64,000 nucleotides of DNA from Dyella sp. BiH032 (GTDB lineage: Bacteria; Pseudomonadota; Gammaproteobacteria; Xanthomonadales; Rhodanobacteraceae). Shown here piece by piece: positions 56,101 to 64,000 of the stretch. A program made the position numbers and the translations under genes. Location: assembly GCF_031954525.1 (NCBI RefSeq), contig NZ_CP134867.1, positions 1,488,001-1,552,000 on the forward strand, given 5' to 3'. Numbering within the stretch: the first letter of the stretch is position 1; each line of letters begins with the position of its first letter. The notes below the pieces were generated by a model. It saw only the letters and a program-made list of their open reading frames with translations. It did not search any database and was not told where the DNA came from.

Positions 56101-56589
56101 ATGCCAGGCCTGCAGCACGAAGTGAACTTCCGTTTCCTCGCCCAGCCGACCGATGTGAATTTCGGCGGCAAGGTCCACGGCGGTATGGCGATGAAATGGA
56201 TCGATCAGGCGGGCTATGCCTGCGCCGTGGCTTGGAGCGGAGCGTATTGCGTTACCGCGTCGGTAAGCGGCATCCAGTTCGTCGCGCCGATCCTCATCGG
56301 CGACCTGGTGACGGTGCGCGCGCGCCTGATTCATACGGGACGTTCGAGCATGCACATGGCGGTCGACGTCCTGGCGCGCGACCTGCGCAAGGGGGAGCAT
56401 CGCCTGGCAACGAGTTGCGTGATGGTGTTCGTGGCCCTGGATAGCCCGGACGGCAAGCCCACGCCCGTGCCCACATGGGAACCCCGCAACGACGCAGAAC
56501 GCCAGCTTCAGGCTCAGGCAAAGCGATTGATGGATCTATCCAAGGAGATGGAGCAGCTCATCGACGCCGGACATGTTTCGGATGCCTGA
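56101..56589 (+). CDS. Acyl-CoA thioesterase, hot-dog fold (YciA/BACH type)
   Basis: Hydrolyses acyl-CoA. The 162 residues have NFGGKVHGGMAMKWIDQAGYACA, the hot-dog signature with the catalytic Asp, then GDLVTVRARLIHTGRSSMHMAVDV. This is closest in pattern to YciA/cytosolic acyl-CoA hydrolases. ATG 56101 is chosen with GGAG five bases upstream. GTG 56095 would add two residues. The substrate chain length cannot be inferred. Confidence 0.9.
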   Translation: MPGLQHEVNFRFLAQPTDVNFGGKVHGGMAMKWIDQAGYACAVAWSGAYCVTASVSGIQFVAPILIGDLVTVRARLIHTGRSSMHMAVDVLARDLRKGEHRLATSCVMVFVALDSPDGKPTPVPTWEPRNDAERQLQAQAKRLMDLSKEMEQLIDAGHVSDA

Positions 56590-56651
56590 GCGCTCTCGCG
56601 CCATAGCGTAAAATGCGCGCTTTCGATGCGTAGATTTTCGGTGTTCAGGTG

Positions 56652-56680
56652 TTGACAGATCGAGGCCTGATACACACAAT
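56652..56680 (+). promoter_or_regulatory. Sigma-70 promoter of the tRNA-tuf unit
   Basis: TTGACA, 17 bases, CACAAT. The -35 is perfect, the spacing optimal and the -10 weak (4 of 6). It ends 14 bases before tRNA-Tyr, fitting a short tRNA leader. Confidence 0.75.
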
Positions 56681-56694
56681 AGCCGTTCTTTGTT

Positions 56695-56780
56695 GGAGGG
56701 ATACCCAAGCGGCCAACGGGGGCAGACTGTAAATCTGCTGGCTTACGCCTTCGGTGGTTCGAATCCACCTCCCTCCACCA
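56695..56780 (+). tRNA. tRNA-Tyr (GUA)
   Basis: 86 bases including CCA. Acceptor GGAGGGA/TCCCTCC, long variable arm, anticodon GTA at 56729-56731. First of three tRNAs preceding tuf. Confidence 0.96.
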
Positions 56781-56797
56781 GACGAGTTCCGCGCAGG

Positions 56798-56871
<74 letters not shown>

Positions 56872-56895
56872 TTGATCTCGTTCTGGGTGATTCGT

Positions 56896-56971
<76 letters not shown>

Positions 56972-57039
56972 CTTCGCTGGTCTCCGCGGTTATCGCCTTC
57001 CTTTTTTTCTTTATCTGACTCCATCGGGGTTTAGCGCGT

Positions 57040-58230
<1,191 letters not shown>

Positions 58231-58358
58231 GTAGTACGATTGGAAGTCGCCCGCTGCGCGGGCTGCGGGATATGGGAGGAGGGATTCCTTCCTCTCGTGA
58301 TGCGAAGGCGTCATCTCGCGGCACGCAAGCGTGCGGCTTCATCGATTTCATCAAACGT

Positions 58359-58434
<76 letters not shown>

Positions 58435-58516
58435 CCTTCCCGAGGACCTAAGACGGGTGGCGAGTGACAACGGGGGCTTCGGGGCCCGGTTGTCTGCTCC
58501 TATCCGATCGCTGCGC

Positions 58517-58927
58517 ATGAATACCAAGGCAGAACAGCCCAAGGGTGCCAACGTCAAGGAGGCGGGTGCCGCCGACATCGCCAAACTGGTGCTGGCCGCG
58601 CTGGTGCTGGTTGGTGGCGTTTTCGCCTATTCCTGGTTCAGCAACGACGCTAACGTCCCTTCCTCGGTCCGCCTGATCGGCGTGCTGGTCGCTCTCGTGG
58701 TGGCGCTGGCCATCGCGGCGACGACCGCCCTGGGGCGCCGGGTGCGCAGTTTCCTGGGCGAGTCTCAGTTCGAAATGCGCAAGGTGGTCTGGCCGGCGCG
58801 TGATGAGACGCTGAAGACCACCGGCATCATCATCGTCGTGGTGATCGTTCTTTCGCTGCTGCTTGGCGTGATCGATCTCATCCTCAAGTCGGTCGTGCTC
58901 GACTGGCTGCTCAAGCTAGGTTCGTGA
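58517..58927 (+). CDS. secE: Preprotein translocase subunit SecE
   Basis: Essential clamp of the SecYEG channel. The 136-residue form has three membrane segments (about 22-42, 52-73 and 106-130), as in enteric SecE. The conserved amphipathic helix before the last one reads [20 protein letters not shown] 58517 is chosen, since the open frame upstream runs through tRNA-Trp and cannot be coding. nusG follows after ten bases. Confidence 0.94.
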   Translation: MNTKAEQPKGANVKEAGAADIAKLVLAALVLVGGVFAYSWFSNDANVPSSVRLIGVLVALVVALAIAATTALGRRVRSFLGESQFEMRKVVWPARDETLKTTGIIIVVVIVLSLLLGVIDLILKSVVLDWLLKLGS

Positions 58928-58937
58928 GGTCAAGGGC

Positions 58938-59498
58938 ATGAGCAAGCGTTGGTATGTAGTACACGCCTATTCGGGCTTCGAAAATCAGGTTCGCAAGTCG
59001 CTCGTCGAGCGCATCCAGCGAGCCGGTATGGAAGAGAAGTTCGGCGAGGTGTTGGTGCCTACCGAGGAAGTGATCGAAATGCGCGGTGGACAGAAGCGCC
59101 GCAGCGATCGCAAGTTCTTCCCCGGCTACGTGCTGGTCCAGATCGAGACCGATACCGAGGGCAAGGCACCTCGCATCGACGACGAGTGCTGGCATCTCGT
59201 GAAGGAGACGCCCAAGGTCATGGGCTTTATCGGCGGTACGGCCGATCGTCCCTTGCCCATCCGCGACAGCGAAGCCGATGCCATTCTTAGCCGCGTCCGC
59301 GAGGGTGTGGAGAAGCCGAAGCCCAAAGTTCTGTTTGAGCCGGGTGAAATGGTTCGCGTCACTGACGGTCCGTTTAACGACTTCAACGGCGTGGTCGAGG
59401 AAGTCAACTACGAGAAGAGCCGGCTGCGCGTCGCGGTCCTGATCTTCGGTCGCTCGACCCCGGTCGAGCTGGAATTCGGACAGGTCGAGAAGGCCTGA
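58938..59498 (+). CDS. nusG: Transcription termination/antitermination factor NusG
   Basis: Binds RNA polymerase and couples it to Rho or the ribosome. The 186 residues have the NGN domain ([40 protein letters not shown]) and the C-terminal KOW domain ([24 protein letters not shown] in pieces). It stands in the conserved secE-nusG-rplK order. No T-rich terminator follows. A weak CCCCG/CGGGG hairpin at 59505 precedes the rplK promoter. Confidence 0.97.
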   Translation: MSKRWYVVHAYSGFENQVRKSLVERIQRAGMEEKFGEVLVPTEEVIEMRGGQKRRSDRKFFPGYVLVQIETDTEGKAPRIDDECWHLVKETPKVMGFIGGTADRPLPIRDSEADAILSRVREGVEKPKPKVLFEPGEMVRVTDGPFNDFNGVVEEVNYEKSRLRVAVLIFGRSTPVELEFGQVEKA

Positions 59499-59519
59499 TC
59501 CCTGGCCCCGGCACGGGGC

Positions 59520-59548
59520 TTGCTTAAAATTTGATCGCTCCTTAAACT
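59520..59548 (+). promoter_or_regulatory. Sigma-70 promoter of rplK-rplA
   Basis: TTGCTT, 17 bases, TAAACT, about 130 bases before rplK. The leader from about 59555 to 59679 is where L1 autoregulation acts in E. coli. I did not identify the L1 site itself. Confidence 0.65.
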
Positions 59549-59679
59549 ATGCGGTTCACGCCGGGCGTCTGGCTCGGCGTGTCCGTTTTTCAGGGTCCGC
59601 TGGAGCGCGGGCTTCCCCACATCCATGGAACGTGCACTGCGAGGAGCCGCAAGGCGCTCGAACTCGCGAGGAAAATCCA

Positions 59680-60108
59680 ATGGCAAAGAAAGTCGTCGGT
59701 TATATCAAGCTGCAGGTCAAGGCCGGCCAGGCCAACCCGTCGCCGCCGGTGGGCCCCGCCCTCGGTCAGCGCGGCCTGAATATCATGGAATTCTGCAAGG
59801 CGTTCAATGCCGCCACGCAGAAGATGGAGCCGGGTCTGCCGATTCCCGTGATCATCACGGCTTATTCGGACCGTAGCTTCACCTTTATCACCAAGACCCC
59901 GCCGGCCTCCGTGCTCATCAAGAAGGTCACGGGTGTCGCCAAGGGTTCGTCCAAGCCGAACACCGACAAGGTCGGCAAGATCACCCGCAAGCAGCTGGAA
60001 GACGTTGCGAAGCAGAAGGAGCCGGATCTGACGGCTGCTGATCTGGACGCTGCGGTGCGCACCATTGCCGGTAGCGCGCGCAGCATGGGCCTGGTGGTGG
60101 AGGGCTAA
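59680..60108 (+). CDS. rplK: 50S ribosomal protein L11
   Basis: Forms the GTPase-associated centre with 23S rRNA. The 142 residues read [20 protein letters not shown] at the start, with [22 protein letters not shown] and the C-terminal rRNA-binding domain ([19 protein letters not shown] in part). ATG 59680 has GAGGAAA upstream. rplA follows after three bases. Confidence 0.97.
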   Translation: MAKKVVGYIKLQVKAGQANPSPPVGPALGQRGLNIMEFCKAFNAATQKMEPGLPIPVIITAYSDRSFTFITKTPPASVLIKKVTGVAKGSSKPNTDKVGKITRKQLEDVAKQKEPDLTAADLDAAVRTIAGSARSMGLVVEG

Positions 60109-60111
60109 GAC

Positions 60112-60819
60112 ATGGCAAAGCTCACGAAGCGTATGAAGGCCGCCCAGGCGGCAGTGCAGCCGGGCAAAGTGTATGGCCTGGAAGAAGCCCTGAAGATCGT
60201 CAAGGACAACGCCAAGGCCAAGTTCGCCGAGTCGGTGGACGTGGCGGTGCGTCTGGGCATCGATGCGAAGAAGTCCGACCAGGGTGTGCGCGGCTCCTCG
60301 CTGCTGCCGCATGGCACCGGCAAGACCATCAAGGTCGCCGTGTTCGTGCCCGCCGGTGAGAAGGCTGAAGCCGCCAAGGCTGCCGGCGCCGATGCCGTCG
60401 GCATGGACGACCTGGCCGAGCGCATGCAGGCGGGTGAACTCGACTTCGGTCGTGTGATCGCCACGCCGGACGCCATGCGCGTGGTCGGTAAGCTGGGTCA
60501 GCTGCTTGGCCCCCGTGGCCTGATGCCGAATCCGAAGGACGGCTCGGTCACGGCCGACGTCGTTACCGCGGTGAAGAACGCCAAGGCGGGCCAGGTGAAG
60601 TTCCGCAACGACAAGGCGGGCATCATCCACGCCACCATTGGCAAGGCCAACTTCGAGGCCGCGCAGCTCGCCGACAACCTCAATGCGTTGATCGCCGACC
60701 TGCTGAAGGCCAAGCCGGCCACGGCGAAGGGCCAGTATCTGCAGAAGGTCGCCCTGTCCAGCACCATGGGCGTGGGCGTTCCGGTCGATACCGCCTCCCT
60801 GGCGGCCTCGGCCAAGTAA
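60112..60819 (+). CDS. rplA: 50S ribosomal protein L1
   Basis: Forms the L1 stalk and represses its own rplK-rplA mRNA in E. coli. The 235 residues have [46 protein letters not shown] and [18 protein letters not shown], all typical. A hairpin with a short T-run follows the stop before the rplJ leader. Confidence 0.97.
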   Translation: MAKLTKRMKAAQAAVQPGKVYGLEEALKIVKDNAKAKFAESVDVAVRLGIDAKKSDQGVRGSSLLPHGTGKTIKVAVFVPAGEKAEAAKAAGADAVGMDDLAERMQAGELDFGRVIATPDAMRVVGKLGQLLGPRGLMPNPKDGSVTADVVTAVKNAKAGQVKFRNDKAGIIHATIGKANFEAAQLADNLNALIADLLKAKPATAKGQYLQKVALSSTMGVGVPVDTASLAASAK

Positions 60820-60828
60820 GTCATTAGT

Positions 60829-60862
60829 CCCGTGCCGGTACGTCCGGCACGGGCATGTTTTT
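60829..60862 (+). terminator. Terminator or attenuator after rplA
   Basis: CCCGTGCCGG, loop TACGT, CCGGCACGGG, then CATG and TTTTT. Ten-base-pair stem. The four bases before the T-run make partial read-through plausible. Confidence 0.7.
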
Positions 60863-61156
60863 GAGGGCAGGCATCGGTCGACGATCGGTTGCCGCCGTCA
60901 AAGACCGCAGGCGCAATCAGCGCGCGACGACGACGAGCAGGGAGCTCGTATTGGCAAGGAACCGCCGTCGTCGCTAGCGGGGTCGCTTAATCGGGTTCCT
61001 GGCGAATCTGGCCTGCGTAGATGGTGCTGCCTTCTGGAATGATTCTGTTCTGGAATGGCCAACACCCGGGGCTTTCCGGCCCCCGACGTCAAGGACGGCG
61101 TCGCCCAGGACCGCCGGCGGCAGGAGCCGCAAGCGGAGTTCAATTGGAGGAGTGCA
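60863..61156 (+). promoter_or_regulatory. Long rplJ leader (probable L10 autoregulation leader)
   Basis: About 294 bases between the rplA hairpin and rplJ, with no gene. It contains several complementary GC segments (for example GGCGGCAGGAGCCGC near 61114). The ribosome site GGAGGAGTGCA directly precedes the rplJ ATG. In gammaproteobacteria L10(L12)4 binds this leader to repress translation. The kink-turn was not resolved by eye. Confidence 0.6.
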
Positions 61157-61681
61157 ATGGCTCTCAATCTGTCTCAGAAGCAAGAAGTAGTCGCCGAACT
61201 GGCAGAGATCGCCGCGAAGGCTCACTCCTTGGTCGCCGCCGAGTACGCGGGCACCACGGTCGAACAGATGACCGCGATGCGCAAGAAGGCCCGCGAAACC
61301 GGCGTGTATCTGAAGGTCGTCAAGAACACGCTCGCTTCGCGAGCCGTGGCTGGTACTGAGTTCGAGGTCGTCAAGGACGCCCTGACCGGTCCGCTGCTGT
61401 ATGCGTTCTCGACCGAGGAGCCCGGTGCTGCCGGGCGCCTGATCAAGGAATTCGCCAAGAGCAACGAGAAGCTCAAGGCCAAGGTGGTCTCCGTGGAAGG
61501 CAAGCTGTTTCCGGCCGCCCACGTGGACGTGCTGGCCTCGCTTCCGACTCGCGAAGAAGCTCTCGCCATGCTGGCCCGTGTGCTGGCCGAGCCCGCCGCC
61601 ATGTTCGCCCGTGCTGTCAAGGCCGTGGCCGACAAGCAGGGTGGCGGCGAAGCGGCGGCCCCGGCTCCGGCCGAAGCTTGA
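61157..61681 (+). CDS. rplJ: 50S ribosomal protein L10
   Basis: Base of the L7/L12 stalk. The 174 residues have [20 protein letters not shown], the RNA-binding [18 protein letters not shown] and [21 protein letters not shown]. The C-terminal helix that binds L7/L12 dimers ends in an Ala/Pro-rich tail. ATG 61157 is chosen with a strong GGAGGAG eight bases upstream. The frame open to 61055 lies within the leader. Confidence 0.97.
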   Translation: MALNLSQKQEVVAELAEIAAKAHSLVAAEYAGTTVEQMTAMRKKARETGVYLKVVKNTLASRAVAGTEFEVVKDALTGPLLYAFSTEEPGAAGRLIKEFAKSNEKLKAKVVSVEGKLFPAAHVDVLASLPTREEALAMLARVLAEPAAMFARAVKAVADKQGGGEAAAPAPAEA

Positions 61682-61734
61682 TCGCCCAGTTCGACGCTTT
61701 TTCACACTGAATCTATTTCCAGAGGTAAATCAAC

Positions 61735-62106
61735 ATGTCCCTGACCAACGAACAGATCGTTGAAGCCGTCGCCGCCAAGTCGCTCATGGAAGTGATGGAG
61801 CTGGTGAAGGCCATCGAAGAGAAGTTTGGCGTGTCCGCCGCTGCCCCGGTCATGATGGCCGCCGGCCCGGCCGCCGCTGGCCCGGCTGCCGAAGCGCAGA
61901 CCGAGTTCGACGTCATCCTGAAGAGCGCCGGCGAGAAGAAGGTCGACGTGATCAAGGCTGTCCGCGCGATCACCGGCCTGGGCCTGAAGGAAGCCAAGGA
62001 CCTCACCGAGGCCGGTGGCGTTCTGAAGGAGCAGGTCTCGAAGGACGACGCCGAGAAGTTCAAGAAGGATCTGGAAGCCGTCGGCGCCACGGTCGAACTG
62101 AAGTAA
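61735..62106 (+). CDS. rplL: 50S ribosomal protein L7/L12
   Basis: Multicopy stalk protein that recruits translation GTPases. The 123 residues have the N-terminal dimerisation helices ([20 protein letters not shown]), an Ala/Gly hinge ([13 protein letters not shown]) and the C-terminal factor-binding domain ([23 protein letters not shown] in pieces, ending TVELK). It is 53 bases after rplJ. The rplL-rpoB gap of 236 bases contains a hairpin and no gene. Confidence 0.97.
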   Translation: MSLTNEQIVEAVAAKSLMEVMELVKAIEEKFGVSAAAPVMMAAGPAAAGPAAEAQTEFDVILKSAGEKKVDVIKAVRAITGLGLKEAKDLTEAGGVLKEQVSKDDAEKFKKDLEAVGATVELK

Positions 62107-62149
62107 TCGGCGCTCTTGCGCGCCGTCAGTTTGACCTAGCGTCAAGCAA

Positions 62150-62171
62150 GCCTGGGAGCGAAAGCTCCCGG
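62150..62171 (+). terminator. Hairpin (attenuator) between rplL and rpoB
   Basis: CTGGGAGC, GAAA tetraloop, GCTCCCGG followed by GCTTTGCC. It lacks a strong T-tract, so partial termination is likely, as at the E. coli rplL-rpoB attenuator. A second small hairpin (GCCTGCT/AGCAGGC) follows at 62177. Confidence 0.6.
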
Positions 62172-62342
62172 GCTTTGCCTGCTTTAGCAGGCGAGGGAGA
62201 GGAATGGAGCATGGAGAGTCGGAAAACCGGGCTGCTGTGCCGCTTTGACGAATCTCTATCCTCGATTCCTTGAATCCAAGCATTTTCCATTCAGCCGGTG
62301 TGTGCACCACCGGCGTCACTGCGAACCGAGGCGGTACCCACC

Positions 62343-64000
62343 ATGACCTACTCGTTTACCGAGAAGAAGCGCATCCGCAAGGATTTCGGCAAGCGTCCCC
62401 CTGTACTGGGCGTGCCGAACCTGCTGACCATCCAGACCGATTCCTATCGAGAGTTCCTCCAGGAATTCGTCGCTCCGAAGCAGCGCGACGATAAGGGTCT
62501 GCACGCCGCGCTGAAGTCGGTCTTTCCGATCGTCAGCTATTCCGGCAACGCGGCGCTGGAGTACGTCGACTATCGTCTGGGCGAACCCGCGTTCGATGAG
62601 CGCGAATGCCGCAACCGCGGCATGACCTTCGGCGCGCCGTTGCGCGTGACCGTGCGCCTGGTCATCTATGACAAGGACAGCCCGGCTTCCAAGAAGGCCG
62701 TCAAGTATGTGAAGGAGCAGGAGGTCTACATGGGCGAGATTCCGCTCATGACCGAGACCGGCACCTTCATCATCAACGGCACCGAACGCGTTATCGTTTC
62801 CCAGCTGCATCGTTCGCCGGGCGTGTTCTTCGACCATGATCGCGGCAAGACGCACAGCTCAGGCAAGCTGCTGTTCTCCGCCCGCGTGATTCCCTACCGT
62901 GGTTCGTGGCTGGACTTCGAGTTCGACCCGAAGGACGCGCTGTACACCCGTATCGACCGTCGCCGCAAGCTGCCGGTGACGGTACTGCTGCGCGCGCTCG
63001 GTTACACGAACGAGGAGATGCTGAGCATCTTCTTCGAGCACAATGTGTTCCATCTGGGCAAGAAGGGCGGCACCACGCTGGAGCTGGTCGCTGAGCGCCT
63101 TCGCGGCGAGACGCTGACCTTTGACCTGGTCGTGGGCGACAAGGTGCTGGTCGAGGCTGGCAAGCGCATCACCGCACGCCATGTGCGCCAGCTGGCGGCC
63201 GAGAACATCACGGCGCTCGAAGTGCCGGATGACTATCCGGTCGGCCGTATCCTGGCCGTGGACATCGTCGATTCGAAGACGGGCGAGCTGCTTGCTTCCG
63301 CCAATGACGAGATCACCGCAGAGCAGCTGGAGAACTTCCGCAAGGCGGGCATCGAGACGGTGCCGACGCTGTACGTGAACGATCTGGATCGCGGTGCGTA
63401 CATCTCGCACACCCTGCGCATCGACAACACCAAGACGCAGCTCGAAGCGCTGGTGGAAATCTACCGCATGATGCGCCCGGGCGAGCCGCCGACGAAGGAC
63501 GCGGCGCAGAACTTGTTCTATAACCTGTTCTTCACTTTCGACCGTTACGACCTGTCGGCGGTCGGCCGTATGAAGTTCAATCGCCGCGTGGGCCGCAAGG
63601 AAATCGTCGGCCCGGGCGTGCTGTACGACTTCAAGTACTTCGGCGAGCGCAAGGAAGAGGAAGCCCAGGCTCTGGTGCAGTCGCAGGGTGACAGCTCCGA
63701 CATCCTGGACGTGCTGAAGGTGCTGATCGATATCAAGAACGGCCATGGCACCGTGGACGACATCGACCACCTCGGCAATCGCCGCGTGCGTTCGGTGGGC
63801 GAAATGGCGGAGAACACCTTCCGCATCGGCCTCGTGCGCGTCGAGCGCGCAGTGCGCGAACGTCTGTCGCTCGCCGAGTCCGAAGGGTTGACTCCGCAGG
63901 AACTGATCAACGCCAAGCCCGTGGCGGCTGCGGTGAAGGAGTTCTTCGGATCTTCGCAGCTCAGCCAGTTCATGGATCAGAACAATCCGCTGTCCGAAGT
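62343..64000 (+). CDS. rpoB: RNA polymerase beta subunit (3' end outside window)
   Basis: Catalytic subunit of RNA polymerase. ATG 62343 opens a frame that runs to the window edge (552 codons visible of about 1,380). It starts [20 protein letters not shown] and contains the N-terminal beta lobe signatures [45 protein letters not shown] (pieces) and [13 protein letters not shown]. The visible part ends [18 protein letters not shown], the beginning of the rifampicin-binding region with wild-type-looking residues as far as it goes. Confidence 0.97.
   Translation, partial: MTYSFTEKKRIRKDFGKRPPVLGVPNLLTIQTDSYREFLQEFVAPKQRDDKGLHAALKSVFPIVSYSGNAALEYVDYRLGEPAFDERECRNRGMTFGAPLRVTVRLVIYDKDSPASKKAVKYVKEQEVYMGEIPLMTETGTFIINGTERVIVSQLHRSPGVFFDHDRGKTHSSGKLLFSARVIPYRGSWLDFEFDPKDALYTRIDRRRKLPVTVLLRALGYTNEEMLSIFFEHNVFHLGKKGGTTLELVAERLRGETLTFDLVVGDKVLVEAGKRITARHVRQLAAENITALEVPDDYPVGRILAVDIVDSKTGELLASANDEITAEQLENFRKAGIETVPTLYVNDLDRGAYISHTLRIDNTKTQLEALVEIYRMMRPGEPPTKDAAQNLFYNLFFTFDRYDLSAVGRMKFNRRVGRKEIVGPGVLYDFKYFGERKEEEAQALVQSQGDSSDILDVLKVLIDIKNGHGTVDDIDHLGNRRVRSVGEMAENTFRIGLVRVERAVRERLSLAESEGLTPQELINAKPVAAAVKEFFGSSQLSQFMDQNNPLSE

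Overview
The window is GC-rich, densely coded bacterial chromosome. It most resembles a gammaproteobacterium of the Xanthomonadales, probably Rhodanobacteraceae (Dyella, Rhodanobacter, Luteibacter or Frateuria type). This placement is an inference. It rests on the flhF-flhG-fliA-cheYZA-motCD order, an xanthomonalisin-type S53 protease, the tRNA-tuf-secE-nusG-rplKAJL-rpoB block, and GC-rich intergenic hairpin repeats. No species can be named from sequence alone.

Region 1 (1-20.9 kb) is the tail of a flagellar cluster fused to a large chemotaxis cluster. flhF (5' end outside the window), flhG and fliA set flagellar placement, number and late gene expression. cheY-cheZ-cheA, motC-motD and a CheW protein follow. 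A convergent two-gene unit then encodes a FliK-like protein and a stand-alone FlhB C-terminal domain. A second chemotaxis set follows: STAS-cheY-cheA2, a 0.86-kb palindromic repeat, then cheW-mcp-cheR-cheD, cheB, mcp and STAS. Three sequences match the sigma-28 (FliA) promoter with exact 11-nt spacing, one before STAS-cheY-cheA2, one before cheW, and one at the end of cheD before cheB. The fliA gene at the left edge therefore probably drives the second set.

Region 2 (20.9-27.8 kb) holds mostly minus-strand accessory and housekeeping genes: a small exported protein, Nudix hydrolase, EamA transporter, AraC regulator, exonuclease, nitroreductase and cytidine deaminase. A complete IS30-family element (24426-25543, 3-bp TTA duplication) has inserted into one of the dispersed hairpin repeats.

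Region 3 (27.8-45.3 kb) has the transhydrogenase genes pntAA and pntAB-pntB, separated by a minus-strand sigma factor/putative anti-sigma/DUF3106-like unit. It continues with SufT, a large secreted sedolisin protease, a one-domain asparaginase-like protein, an AidB-like acyl-CoA dehydrogenase, WrbA, YihY, a TlpA-like protein, acylphosphatase, PPK2 and a TPR/O-GlcNAc-transferase-like protein.

Region 4 (45.3-64 kb) is core housekeeping: prfA and hemA, then divergently a TPR lipoprotein, lolB, a GNAT-IspE gene fusion, tRNA-Gln, prs, rplY, pth and ychF. After a GNAT protein and a thioesterase come tRNA-Tyr/Gly/Thr, tuf, tRNA-Trp, secE, nusG, rplK, rplA, rplJ, rplL and the start of rpoB (3' end outside the window).

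The observations most worth checking are the in-frame GNAT-IspE fusion, the palindromic repeat with mirrored base skew, the triple repeat replacing a recognisable P2 domain in the first CheA, and the shared C-terminal GE[VI]ELF tail of CheD and an MCP.
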